A DNA stretch of 38,908 nt, taken from NCBI GenBank assembly GCA_964623735.1, contig CAZUVE010000004.1:1-38908 (forward strand). The letters run 5' to 3'. Position numbers and translations under genes: made by a program. Numbering within the stretch: the stretch's first letter is position 1; each line of letters opens with the position of its first letter. Shown piece by piece: positions 31,881 through 38,908 of this stretch. Source of the DNA: SW-9-67-25 sp964623735 (GTDB lineage: Archaea > Halobacteriota > Halobacteria > Halobacteriales > Haloarculaceae). The notes under the pieces are model-generated. The model did no database searches and was not told the DNA's origin. It saw nothing but the letters and a program-made list of their open reading frames with translations.

Positions 31881-33039
31881 CGTCGACGCCCACGACCACG
31901 GCCCGGACTGCGGCTGTGAGAGCTGCGGGGATCCGCGGTCGATGGACGTTCTCGACAAGTACCTCACCGTCTGGATCTTCGGCGCGATGGCGATCGGTGT
32001 CGGGCTCGGATTCGTCGCCCCGTCGGTGACACAGCCGATCCGGGACCTCCGTCTGGTCGAGATCGGCCTCGTCCTGATGATGTACCCGCCGCTGGCGAAG
32101 GCCGACTACTCCCGGTTGCCGGCCGTCTTCAGCAACTGGCGCGTGCTCGGGCTGAGTCTCGTCCAGAACTGGCTGATCGGCCCGACGCTGATGTTCGGGC
32201 TCGCAGTCTTCTTTTTCAGCGGGCTCGTCCCCGGACTGCCGGCACGTCCGGAGTACTTTCTCGGACTCGTGTTCATCGGGATGGCCCGGTGTATCGCGAT
32301 GGTCCTCGTCTGGAACGAACTCGCGGAGGGCTCGACCGAGTACGTGACTGGGCTGGTTGCGTTCAACAGCCTCTTTCAGATCGTCACCTACGGCGTCTAC
32401 GTCTGGTTTTTCGCGCTGTTCCTCCCGCCGGTTCTCGGGATGGAGTCGCTCGTCGCCGGTATCACGACCTTCGGTATCACGCCTGTGCAGGTGTTCGAGG
32501 CCATCGTGGTCTTCCTCGGGATTCCGTTCGCGGGCGGCTTCCTGACCCGTTACGTCGGAACCCGCGTCAGGAGCAAAACGTGGTACGACGACGAGTTCAT
32601 CCCGAAGATCGACCCGCTGACACTCGTCGCACTCCTGTTCACCGTCGTCGTGATGTTCGCCACGCAGGGGGGCACCATCGTCGCCTCTCCGGGCGACGTC
32701 CTGTTGATCGCGGTCCCGCTGACGATCTACTTCGTCGTGATGTTCCTCGTGAGCTTCGGGATGGGGCGGGGCATCGGCGCAGACTACTCGACGACGACCG
32801 CGATCGGCTTCACTGCGGCGTCGAACAACTTCGAACTCGCCATCGCCGTCGCCGTTGCGGTGTTCGGTGTCGGCTCCGGCGTGGCCTTTGCGACCGTCGT
32901 CGGCCCGCTCATCGAGGTTCCGGTCCTGCTCGCGCTGGTCAACGTTGCGCTGTACTTTCAGCGGAAGTTCGACTGGAGGGGGGCCACGACGGGACAGCTC
33001 TCCCCGGCCGGTTCGGAACCCACTCCCGAGGACGATTGA
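31873..33039 (+). CDS. acr3: ACR3-family arsenite efflux transporter
   Basis: A 388-residue membrane protein with about ten helices. The core carries the ACR3 hallmarks: KYLTVWIFGAMAIGVGLGFV as helix 1, LVLMMYPPLAKADYSRLP, the catalytic Cys in IGMARCIAMVLVWNELAEGS, and FTAASNNFELAIAVAVAVFG with the conserved Glu. It exports As(III) using an ion gradient. The N-terminus has a His/Cys-rich extension (HDHGPDCGCESCGD) before helix 1 that could bind arsenite or another metal. It starts inside the arsR stop region. A type B palindrome begins directly after its TGA stop. Confidence 0.94.
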   Translation: MSNVDAHDHGPDCGCESCGDPRSMDVLDKYLTVWIFGAMAIGVGLGFVAPSVTQPIRDLRLVEIGLVLMMYPPLAKADYSRLPAVFSNWRVLGLSLVQNWLIGPTLMFGLAVFFFSGLVPGLPARPEYFLGLVFIGMARCIAMVLVWNELAEGSTEYVTGLVAFNSLFQIVTYGVYVWFFALFLPPVLGMESLVAGITTFGITPVQVFEAIVVFLGIPFAGGFLTRYVGTRVRSKTWYDDEFIPKIDPLTLVALLFTVVVMFATQGGTIVASPGDVLLIAVPLTIYFVVMFLVSFGMGRGIGADYSTTTAIGFTAASNNFELAIAVAVAVFGVGSGVAFATVVGPLIEVPVLLALVNVALYFQRKFDWRGATTGQLSPAGSEPTPEDD

Positions 33040-33119
33040 TAGTGATTGCTGTAAGTCATTGCCGGAGCGACCGCACGACGGCGTGTGGTCGTACCGGTAC
33101 ACAGTTACAGCAATCACTA
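33040..33119. repeat. Palindromic element, type B (80 bp), abutting the acr3 stop codon
   Basis: Arms TAGTGATTGCTGTAA and TTACAGCAATCACTA are perfectly complementary; the core is CGACCGCACGACGGCGTGTG. The TGA flanks are 33037-33039, which is the acr3 stop codon, and 33120-33122. Insertion at the stop codon therefore left the gene intact, and the hairpin now forms the start of its 3' untranslated region. Confidence 0.9.
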
Positions 33120-33148
33120 TGATACGGACCGCTGTGGACGCCCTCTCG

Positions 33149-33586
33149 TCACGTGGTTGTCCGCTCCGCGAACAGCTCGTCGAAGAGCGCCACCACGTGC
33201 AGCCGGACGTCCTTGCGGATCTCCCGGACGGTATCGAGGTCCCGACCCCCGGGATCCTCGACCGACCACTCCCGCAGATCGGTGTCCCCGAGCGGCTCCA
33301 GGTCGAGTGTCGAACACCCCATCGTGGCGACGACGTCACAGGCGGCAAGTTCCTCCGTCGTGACCTCGCGTGGCTCCCGGTCCGACAGGTCGATGTCGAC
33401 TTCCCGCATCGAGACCACGACGGCGTCGTGGACACTGTCCGCAGGATCGGTCCCACCGGTTCGGAGTTCGACCCGGTCGCACAGACCGCGCCGGCCCAGT
33501 TCCTGTTCCGCGAACGCGGTCGCCATCTGACTCCGGCCGGCGTTGCGTACGCAGACGAATGCGATCCGTGTCGTCTCGGCGTTCAT
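33149..33586 (-). CDS. arsC: Arsenate reductase, low-molecular-weight phosphatase type, paralogue 1
   Basis: A 145-residue protein of the low-molecular-weight tyrosine phosphatase fold. The P-loop FVCVRNAGRSQMA supplies the nucleophile Cys12 in CxxxxxR, and SVEDPGG carries the general acid Asp. A further Cys is in ATMGCSTLD (residue 91) and one in AACDVV (83). The classic thioredoxin-type triad of S. aureus ArsC is not fully reproduced because no Cys follows residue 91, so the electron route may differ. It reduces arsenate to arsenite, which ACR3 exports. It is on the opposite strand to arsR-acr3, converging on acr3 with the palindrome between. Confidence 0.9.
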   Translation of the reverse strand: MNAETTRIAFVCVRNAGRSQMATAFAEQELGRRGLCDRVELRTGGTDPADSVHDAVVVSMREVDIDLSDREPREVTTEELAACDVVATMGCSTLDLEPLGDTDLREWSVEDPGGRDLDTVREIRKDVRLHVVALFDELFAERTTT

Positions 33587-33654
33587 GAGATCTCACCGGA
33601 CACATGTCCGGGTTGTTTGTCGCCGGTTATAGCTCTGGCTAGTAGAGCTATGTA

Positions 33655-33717
33655 GAGACTGCTGTAAGTCAGTGCCGGACCGACCGCACGGCGTGTGACC
33701 GGGACACAGTCACACGG
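33655..33717. repeat. Degraded type B palindrome between the two arsC genes
   Basis: ACTGCTGTAAGTCAGTGCCG and CGACCGCACGGCGTGTGACC match one arm and the core of type B; the other outer arm is lost. Confidence 0.6.
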
Positions 33718-33723
33718 TCCGTC

Positions 33724-34230
33724 TCAGAACGACAGCGCGTCCCTGACCGCACTGGAGACCCGGGCAGAGACCGACTCGGGTTCGTCGTCGGATTCGGCCG
33801 CCGTGCGTTCGATCTCGTCGAACAACTCCGCGACGCGTCGCTCGATCTCGTCGCGGACCTCCCGGACGGTCTCCATGTCCTTCCCGTCGGGGTTGGTGAG
33901 GTCCCAGGCGCGGGATTCGACGCCGTACTGTGCGGGATTGAACTCCGTGATCGAACAGCCCATCGTGACCAGGTAGTGGCTGTCTTTCAGGTCATCGAGG
34001 ACGACCCACGTCGGCGACCGGTCGGAGATGTCGATGTCGACCTCTGACATCGCCGCGACGACCTCCCGGTGGACCTCCTCGGCCGGGTCCGTCCCGCCGG
34101 AGTTGATCTCCACGACGTCGTCCAAATCCCGTTCGTCGCGCTCCCGCTCTGCGAAGGCTGCGGCCATCTGGCTGCGCCCGGCGTTGTGGACGCAAATGAA
34201 CTCTATCCGTATCGGTCCGGAATTGTCCAT
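33724..34230 (-). CDS. arsC: Arsenate reductase, low-molecular-weight phosphatase type, paralogue 2
   Basis: A 168-residue paralogue of the gene at 33149-33586. P-loop FICVHNAGRSQMAAAFAERE carries nucleophile Cys13; DLTNPDGKDMETVREVRDEI contains the Asp of the acid loop (NPDG, a variant of DPxG); the second Cys is in LVTMGCSITEF. It has about 25 extra acidic C-terminal residues (AAESDDEPESVSARV). The two copies are about half identical by eye and both keep the catalytic set, so both are probably active. Start ATG 34230 is chosen because it opens on the first beta strand just before the P-loop; the in-frame extension to 34668 crosses non-protein-like sequence. An upstream TATA-like tract (CGTTTTTATTC on the minus strand) supports it. 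Confidence 0.9.
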   Translation of the reverse strand: MDNSGPIRIEFICVHNAGRSQMAAAFAERERDERDLDDVVEINSGGTDPAEEVHREVVAAMSEVDIDISDRSPTWVVLDDLKDSHYLVTMGCSITEFNPAQYGVESRAWDLTNPDGKDMETVREVRDEIERRVAELFDEIERTAAESDDEPESVSARVSSAVRDALSF

Positions 34231-34426
34231 GCGCTGTGGTGAACCGTGAGAATAAAAACGGTGTATATGAGCGGAACGGAGGTCTATTGAGGCAACTGTA
34301 GGGATACGTACCGCAGAGACGGATCGGAGAGACACCACGACTCCCGGCGCCTGCTGTTGCACCGCGACCAGTGACCGTCGACCGACCCGTGAGTTTGCTC
34401 GACGGGGACTGCCGTCTGTTCGCGTG

Positions 34427-35026
34427 TTAGTCGCCACCCAGGAGGCGGGCGGAACTGTGTCTGGCGCTCCGGGCGAGTTTGCCGAAGTACCGTCGCGGCG
34501 AGATCCGGCTTCCGACCGGCCGAACCCGGCCGGCCCGCATCGCGGCGAGGACCGCCTCGGCCGTGAGGTTCCGGGAACCGACACACACCTCCGTGTATGC
34601 GGATCCGACGGCTGTGGCCCGGTGGGCGTCGCTCCCGGCGAACTGTGAATACCCTTTCTGGACGGCAAACCGGGTCGCCTGCCAGTTGCGCAACCCCGTC
34701 AGTGTGTGAGCGTTGAACACCTCGATCCCGTCACAGTCGGTGATCGCGTCGGCTGGAACCCCGTGCCTGCTCAACTGGAACGGGTGGGGGACGACCGCGA
34801 GACCGCCGGCGTTCCGGACGCGCGTGACCGTCTCGTCGAACGGGAGCCCGCTGGGAGGGCGCGTCCCGAGGCCGAGACCCAGGAGGTGGCCGTCGGCCGT
34901 CGAGACCTCGACGCCAGGAATCCCGATCAGTCCGAGCGCCTCCGCCCGTTCGACGGCGGTGCCGTTCACCGGTGCAGACAAGGGACATCCCGGCCTCGGC
35001 CCGTTGGTCCCCGGCTCACAACACAT
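34427..35026 (-). pseudogene. 5'-truncated PHP-domain phosphoesterase
   Basis: From about residue 25 of the open frame the sequence is a typical haloarchaeal PHP protein: VERAEALGLIGIPGVEVSTA, DGHLLGLGLGTRPPSG, GGLAVVPHPFQLSRHGV, CDGIEVFNAHTLTG, FAGSDAHRATAVGSAYTEV. The first metal-binding part (HxH near the start and the TDHD-type motif, about 40-45 residues) is missing. The open frame instead starts with MCCEPGTNGPRPGCPLSAPV, which is unlike the family, from an ATG inside the end of the CDP-alcohol transferase gene. The C-terminal His and Asp ligands remain, but an active trinuclear metal site is not possible. A 5' deletion that joined the remnant to its neighbour is the simplest reading. 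Confidence 0.75.
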
Positions 35027-35705
35027 ACTCCAGCGCCAGGCAGACTCCTGTCACCACCGCGGCGAACCCACCGAGAATGGCGTGCGTCGTCCCGGTTTTC
35101 GGTGCACGGTACTCGGAGATCATGAGCGGGCTGGCGGCAAGGACAGTTGCGGTCGCCAGCCAGCCGTTCCAGGTGCCCACGAAGGTCACGAGCAGGTAGT
35201 TGATGACCACGACGACGTTCGTGTGCACGACCGTGGTGCCGTGGTAGTAGCTGACGTCGCCGGACGACTCGAACCCCTCGGCGTTGTGCCGCACGAGCCG
35301 GAGACCGCCGAACGCGAGGACGGCGAACCCGACGACCGCACTCACCAGCCGGTTGGGCGCCAGTTCGTAGTGAAAGAGCAAGCCTCCGGTGACGAGGTAC
35401 GCGAAGATGTCGATAAACGAGTCGATCTGCCTGCCGAACTTCGACGACACTCCCTGTCTGCGGGCCCAGTAGCCGTCGAGTTTGTCGAAGACGAACGCGC
35501 CGAACATAACGACGATCCCCAGGTTTGGCTGACCGCTCAGGAACAACAGCGCACTGCTCCAGGCGACGAAGAGTGCCACCAGACTCAGCGCGTCGGCGCC
35601 GTTCAGCGTCCGCACGATGTTCGTCCCGTCCGTCGGCGATTCCCACCCGTTGCGCGCCTCGATCTGTCTGATCAGTCCGTCCGGGAGTCGACCACCGTCT
35701 GACAT
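35016..35705 (-). CDS. CDP-alcohol phosphatidyltransferase family protein (archaetidylserine-synthase-like)
   Basis: A 229-residue membrane enzyme. The family signature DGxxAR(x8)GxxxDxxxD is complete: DGYWARRQGVSSKFGRQIDS and then FID, binding divalent metal and the CDP group. About six hydrophobic segments follow or flank it (ALFVAWSSALLFLSG, LGIVVMFGAFVF, VSAVVGFAVLAFG, VVVVINYLLVTFVG, GWLATATVLAASPLM, GGFAAVVTGVCLAL). These enzymes transfer an alcohol such as serine, glycerol phosphate or inositol phosphate onto a CDP-activated archaeal lipid. The GLRLVRHN segment suggests the phosphatidylserine-synthase group. The upstream gap to 35804 is very AT-rich and includes its promoter. Confidence 0.88.
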   Translation of the reverse strand: MSDGGRLPDGLIRQIEARNGWESPTDGTNIVRTLNGADALSLVALFVAWSSALLFLSGQPNLGIVVMFGAFVFDKLDGYWARRQGVSSKFGRQIDSFIDIFAYLVTGGLLFHYELAPNRLVSAVVGFAVLAFGGLRLVRHNAEGFESSGDVSYYHGTTVVHTNVVVVINYLLVTFVGTWNGWLATATVLAASPLMISEYRAPKTGTTHAILGGFAAVVTGVCLALEYVL

Positions 35706-35804
35706 TCAGTTAGAAGAATTCCCTCGCCGATTATAAAAATTTCTGAATAATATTTATTTTTTAGCGGTCTATATTGTTACTGTGTCCGGTATAGCCGCAC
35801 ACAC

Positions 35805-36401
35805 CTACAGTTCCGTCACACGCCGCCACTCGCGGTCGAACACGGAGAGGTAGTCGTGGTGCCGAACCGGCTCGAACCCGTTCGCCCCGAACACCCGCCG
35901 CGAGGGTTTGTTGTCCGGGGCAACGAGGGCGGAGGCGGCGTCCGCGCCGAGTTCCGTCCTCGCGACGGGGAGTGTCCCGGCAACGAGTCGTCGGGCGACA
36001 CCGCGGTTACGCCACGCCGGTTCGACGTAGACACGTCTGACGTAGGCGCCGTTAAACCTCATCCGCTCCCCGAGCGGGTCGACGTGGGGGTGCTGTCCGA
36101 CACTGACCAACGCCCGGCCGACGGCCTCTCCCCCGACCGTCGCCGCGATCACCCACTCGTTGTCGAGGAACGTGACCGGAATCGAGAAGTCGAGATCCAT
36201 CGCCCGTACCGGACCTGCTGTCGCAGGGGCACTCTCGAACGAGACCCCCGCCGGGACCGCAACGTCGGTCTCCCCGTCGTGGCGGTCGTCGAGGTACACC
36301 TCGTACTCGATCATCCTCGAGACGGTCACACCCAGGGCCGAGAGCGTCTCGTACACCCGTCGCGTGTGCCGGTTCCGCACGAGCCGCCAGACCGGGATCA
36401 T
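35805..36401 (-). CDS. GNAT-family N-acetyltransferase
   Basis: A 198-residue protein whose C-terminal half is a GNAT domain: WVIAATVGGEAVGRALVSVG, then the acetyl-CoA pyrophosphate loop VRRVYVEPAWRNRGVARRLV (the R-x-x-G-x-A motif), and NKPSRRVFGANGFEPVRHHD near the end. The N-terminal part (YEVYLDDRHDGETDVAVPAG) is less typical. The acceptor could be a protein N-terminus, an amino acid or an antibiotic-like amine; the sequence does not say. The first 29 residues are basic and could be untranslated: a second ATG at residue 30 (MIEYEVYL) is an alternative start. Confidence 0.85.
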   Translation of the reverse strand: MIPVWRLVRNRHTRRVYETLSALGVTVSRMIEYEVYLDDRHDGETDVAVPAGVSFESAPATAGPVRAMDLDFSIPVTFLDNEWVIAATVGGEAVGRALVSVGQHPHVDPLGERMRFNGAYVRRVYVEPAWRNRGVARRLVAGTLPVARTELGADAASALVAPDNKPSRRVFGANGFEPVRHHDYLSVFDREWRRVTEL

Positions 36402-36453
36402 CGGAGGGATCGGGGGCGCGCGTTCTCGGACACCGGTATCTCGAGTCCGGTGA

Positions 36454-36612
36454 CTACTCTATCTCCTCGTCGCTGGCCGGTTCGTGGTACGTCCCCGTCT
36501 CGGCCGAACGGTAGAGGTTTACCCCGAGGCCGGCAGCAAACGCGATTACCGCGACGACGACCAACCACACGAGATTCGGGTGTTCGAGACCCAGGTGGGC
36601 CAGTACCGACAT
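36454..36612 (-). CDS. Small single-helix membrane protein (52 aa)
   Basis: A short frame with a 5' soluble segment (MSVLAHLGLEHPNL), one clear membrane helix (VWLVVVAVIAFAAGLGVNLY) and an acidic tail (RSAETGTYHEPASDEEIE) ending at 36454. The sharp change from helix to acidic tail and the codon use are those of a real haloarchaeal gene, and an AACTAAGTAC tract lies about 25 bases before the ATG on the minus strand. No family recognised. It follows the same strand as the GNAT gene downstream, with 52 bases between them, so the two may be cotranscribed. Confidence 0.7.
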   Translation of the reverse strand: MSVLAHLGLEHPNLVWLVVVAVIAFAAGLGVNLYRSAETGTYHEPASDEEIE

Positions 36613-36837
36613 ACCTGGCAGTTCTCTGCCGTCGTACTTAGTTCCACCTCCTGGGCTCTCGCTACTTCTGCCGCCGCGGTTTCCGTGTTTCTCTCGCCGG
36701 TTCCGGGAGCACCGTTCCGTGCCGCGTCGAGTGCAGTGCTCGCTGGCTCGGGCGTCGACACCGCGTCACGCCGCCGGGTCCCGGTGATCGCGGAGTCACT
36801 CCGCTCGCTGTTCCCTGCGACGGTTGAGCCGCGGCGG

Positions 36838-36893
36838 TATCTATATATCTTACATATCGATAATAGTAATCTATATCGATTATATAAATCGTT
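36838..36893 (+). promoter_or_regulatory. Strongly AT-rich control region before the phosphatase gene
   Basis: In the 319-base gap 36613-36931 this block stands out as almost pure A and T, with repeated TATATCGATTATATAAATCG-like and CTATATATCTTACATATCG sequences and an inner palindromic ATCGAT. The rightmost TATATAAA (about 36886-36893) is 40 bases before the ATG at 36932. No other gene is seen in the gap. Confidence 0.45.
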
Positions 36894-36931
36894 AATCCGG
36901 GAGCCACACTACAGCGGAGTGTAAGCCCACC

Positions 36932-37684
36932 ATGCAGGCATCGACGCCAGCAGCCGGCAAGCCAGTTTTCACACCGACTGTCGAATCCCGGCACGTCCGG
37001 ATCGACGCCGACGCGTACGACGACATCTACGTCGTCGGTGACGTCCACGGGTGCGTCCAGGAACTCGAGCAGCTCGTCAGTAGCGTCGGCGCCGACGAGG
37101 GAACGCTGTTCGTCTTCGTCGGCGATCTCGTCCGGAAGGGGCCGGACAGTTCGGCGGTTCTCGCCTGCGTCCGCGAACACGAGAACATGGTGACAGTCCG
37201 GGGAAACAACGAACAGAAGCTCATCGACGACCGTGCCGACTGCGACGGCCTCTCGGACCGCGACCGCGAGTACATCGAGTCACTCCCGGTCGCCGTCTCG
37301 TGGGACGACACGCTGGTGGTCCACGGCGGCATCGATCCGCGCGTGTCGCTCGCAGAACACACAGCCGAGGACCTGTTGACGATGCGCCGGCTCTCGAGGG
37401 TGGACCAGCAGCCCTACTGGTTCACCCAACACCGGGGGCCGCCACAGGTGTTCTTCGGACACACTGTCCTCGAGGCGCCGTTCGAGACACCGTGGGCAGT
37501 CGGACTGGACACGGGGTGTGTCTACGGCGGGCAACTGACTGCCTACCACTACAACACCGGGGAGTACGTCACGCTCGACGCCCGACGGGCGTATCAGTTC
37601 AGGGAACCCGACAAGTTCCTCGCGCCGCGACAGGTGCCCGGATCGGGTCAGAGCGCGATCGGCAGTTCGAACCCGGTCAGGTAG
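36932..37684 (+). CDS. PPP-type metallophosphoesterase (serine/threonine protein phosphatase-like)
   Basis: A 250-residue calcineurin-fold phosphoesterase. All core motifs are present: IYVVGDVHGC (about residues 32-41), VFVGDLVRKGPDS, TVRGNNEQKL (the GNHE variant GNNE), VVHGGIDP, and VFFGHTVLEAPF (His near the C-terminus), followed by GLDTGCVYGGQLTAYHYNTG. This order matches bacterial and archaeal PrpA/ApaH-like protein phosphatases that coordinate two metal ions. It may dephosphorylate proteins or dinucleoside polyphosphates; the loss of His in GNHE, to Asn, could affect activity. The first 25 residues are a flexible tail. Confidence 0.88.
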   Translation: MQASTPAAGKPVFTPTVESRHVRIDADAYDDIYVVGDVHGCVQELEQLVSSVGADEGTLFVFVGDLVRKGPDSSAVLACVREHENMVTVRGNNEQKLIDDRADCDGLSDRDREYIESLPVAVSWDDTLVVHGGIDPRVSLAEHTAEDLLTMRRLSRVDQQPYWFTQHRGPPQVFFGHTVLEAPFETPWAVGLDTGCVYGGQLTAYHYNTGEYVTLDARRAYQFREPDKFLAPRQVPGSGQSAIGSSNPVR

Positions 37685-37722
37685 CCGTCCCCGTCGGGAC
37701 ACTCCAGGCGGGGATCGACTGA

Positions 37723-37785
37723 TAGGGTCGGTTGTAAGCCAGTTCCGAATCGACCGCACGACGGCGTGTGGTCGGACCGGGAAGC
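37723..37785. repeat. Partial type B palindrome
   Basis: TAGGGTCGGTTGTAAGCC and the core CGACCGCACGACGGCGTGTG match type B, with TGA just to the left (37720-37722); the right arm has degenerated. It lies 38 bases after the phosphatase stop codon. Confidence 0.6.
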
Positions 37786-37897
37786 AGGGACGGCTACCGA
37801 ATTCACTCCGAAAGAACGTAGAATGTGACCGTTCTCTCTACTTTACCGGCAGATTGTGAGCGGAAGTGATAATATCCGTGAGGTGTCTGTGTTCTCT

Positions 37898-38803
37898 ATG
37901 GATTACACTCTCCAGCGGGACGAACGGGTCTCGGGGGGGGTCAAGCGGATCGTCGACGGGAAAGTCGAGGCTGGACTCGACCACATAGACAGCGAGATGG
38001 GGCGTCACGAGACAGTACACGAGGTCAGAAAGCGGTGCAAGGAGGTACGGGCGGCGCTCAGGCTGGTCCGGGGCGTGTTGCCGACCTACAGCGAGGAGAA
38101 CGCCCATTACCGCGACGCAGCGCGACGAATCTCGGACGTCAGGGACGCACAGGCGCTGGTCGAGACCTTCGACGAACACGTCACGCCGGCCGCCCAGCAC
38201 GGGGACGCACTCACAGAGGAGGCGCTGGCGGAGATCCGCACGACGCTCGTGGATCGCCGCGAGTCGGTCGTTGCCGACCAGGACCTGCAGGACCGACTCG
38301 AGGCGGTTCGCGCCGACCTCGTGGCCGGCCGGGACCGCGTCGGTGGCCTGCCCGTCGCCACCGAGGGGTTCGACGCGGTCGCCGGAGGGCTCGGTAAATC
38401 CTACCGGCGGGCGCGCAACCGCATGGCCGAGGCCTACGAAGACCCCGACACGGAACGGTTCCACGAGTGGCGAAAGCGGATCAAGTACCACCGGTACCAC
38501 ACACGCCTGTTGCGCAGTATCTGGATCGGCCCGATGAAGGCCCGGCGGAGCGAACTCAAGGTGCTCTCGGACGTCATCGGCGACGAGCACGACCTCGCCG
38601 TCTTCCTGGACACCATGCACGAGGAGGAACTGTTCGCGCCCGCGACCAGGGAGATTCTGGACGGGGTCATCACGGACCGGCGGTCCCAGCTCCGGCGACA
38701 GGGACGCCCGATCGGGGAGCGGTTGTTCGCCGAGCCGCCCGACACACTCGTTGCCCGGATGCGCCAGTACTGGGACGCAACGCGCGAGTACGAGACGTCG
38801 TAA
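37898..38803 (+). CDS. CHAD-domain protein
   Basis: A 301-residue all-helical protein of the CHAD family (conserved histidine alpha-helical domain). HETVHEVRKRCKEVRAALRL near the N-terminus is the first conserved histidine helix; FHEWRKRIKYHRYHTRLLRS is the second, and ELKVLSDVIGDEHDLAVFLD a third conserved segment. Runs of His, Lys and Arg line a basic channel thought to bind polyphosphate, and CHAD proteins associate with polyphosphate granules. In this organism the two PhoU genes and this gene point to phosphate handling. The start is ATG 37898; an in-frame GTG 37856 is possible but lies before a TATA-like tract (GATAATATCC, about 37868-37877). Confidence 0.88.
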   Translation: MDYTLQRDERVSGGVKRIVDGKVEAGLDHIDSEMGRHETVHEVRKRCKEVRAALRLVRGVLPTYSEENAHYRDAARRISDVRDAQALVETFDEHVTPAAQHGDALTEEALAEIRTTLVDRRESVVADQDLQDRLEAVRADLVAGRDRVGGLPVATEGFDAVAGGLGKSYRRARNRMAEAYEDPDTERFHEWRKRIKYHRYHTRLLRSIWIGPMKARRSELKVLSDVIGDEHDLAVFLDTMHEEELFAPATREILDGVITDRRSQLRRQGRPIGERLFAEPPDTLVARMRQYWDATREYETS

Positions 38804-38832
38804 CGGAACGATAGCCGACGGTACCACAGGCC

Positions 38833-38908
38833 CTACAGCAGGACCTCGCCGGCGTCGTGGTAGTCGTGACAGGCACGGAGAAATCGGGCCACCCAGACGA
38901 ACGCGTCG
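38833..38908 (-). CDS. C-terminal end of a gene running off the window
   Basis: On the minus strand the last bases translate in one open frame as DAFVWVARFLRACHDYHDAG and EVLL, with a stop at 38833-38835. Composition is like that of neighbouring proteins. Too short to assign; the remainder lies beyond the window's right edge. Confidence 0.55.
   Translation of the reverse strand, partial: DAFVWVARFLRACHDYHDAGEVLL

Noticed and set aside
31846..33456. 536-residue minus-strand open frame across acr3
   Set aside because: Shadow of acr3 and the palindrome; composition is repetitive Asp/Glu/Arg and it runs antisense to a gene with full motif support.

Overview
The window reads as chromosome of a halophilic archaeon (class Halobacteria). 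The proteins are acidic, genes are mostly preceded by an AT-rich TATA box about 25-30 bases before the start codon with almost no leader, and secreted proteins use a twin-arginine lipoprotein signal. Families typical of haloarchaea occur throughout: TRAM protein, DUF7123-like protein, tandem PhoU proteins, ACR3 with low-molecular-weight-phosphatase arsenate reductases, CHAD protein. No rRNA, tRNA or CRISPR array was seen.

Left part (about 1-20.3 kb) is AT-richer accessory DNA. After a wrecked gene (501-1309) comes a catabolic island: a methylaspartate ammonia-lyase homologue (2245-3498), two peptide/opine-type ABC permeases (3555-5423), an MFS transporter (5436-6656, -), three FAD-dependent DAO-fold oxidoreductases on the minus strand (6739-10666), a Tat-exported substrate-binding lipoprotein (11031-12680), a fused double ABC ATPase (12687-14771, -), a fourth DAO-fold oxidoreductase (15142-16308), an IclR-type regulator (17065-17847, -) and a short-chain dehydrogenase (19493-20296, -). 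Together they look like one uptake-and-oxidation pathway for an amino-acid-like or N-substituted amino-acid compound; the substrate is not known.

The stretch 18.1-22.4 kb is a graveyard of mobile DNA: an ISH4-like IS1595 transposase pseudogene, an IS5-like remnant, and several 78-80-base palindromic elements. These palindromes occur all over the window. Complete copies have matching 3-base flanks of the form TNA, and four of them sit inside broken genes whose reading frame is restored when the element and one TNA copy are removed. Their outer arms differ completely in sequence between copies yet stay complementary. This is the least explained signal in the window.

Right part (22.4-38.9 kb) is GC-rich, core-like haloarchaeal DNA: an aldo/keto reductase, a 5'-truncated Gfo/Idh sugar dehydrogenase, a divergent cytosine deaminase/NCS1 permease pair, small regulatory or RNA-binding proteins, two tandem PhoU proteins, a HAD hydrolase, an arsenic resistance cluster (arsR-acr3 and two arsC), a 5'-truncated PHP gene, a CDP-alcohol phosphatidyltransferase, a GNAT protein, a 52-residue membrane protein, a PPP-type phosphatase, a CHAD protein and the tail of one more gene at the window edge.
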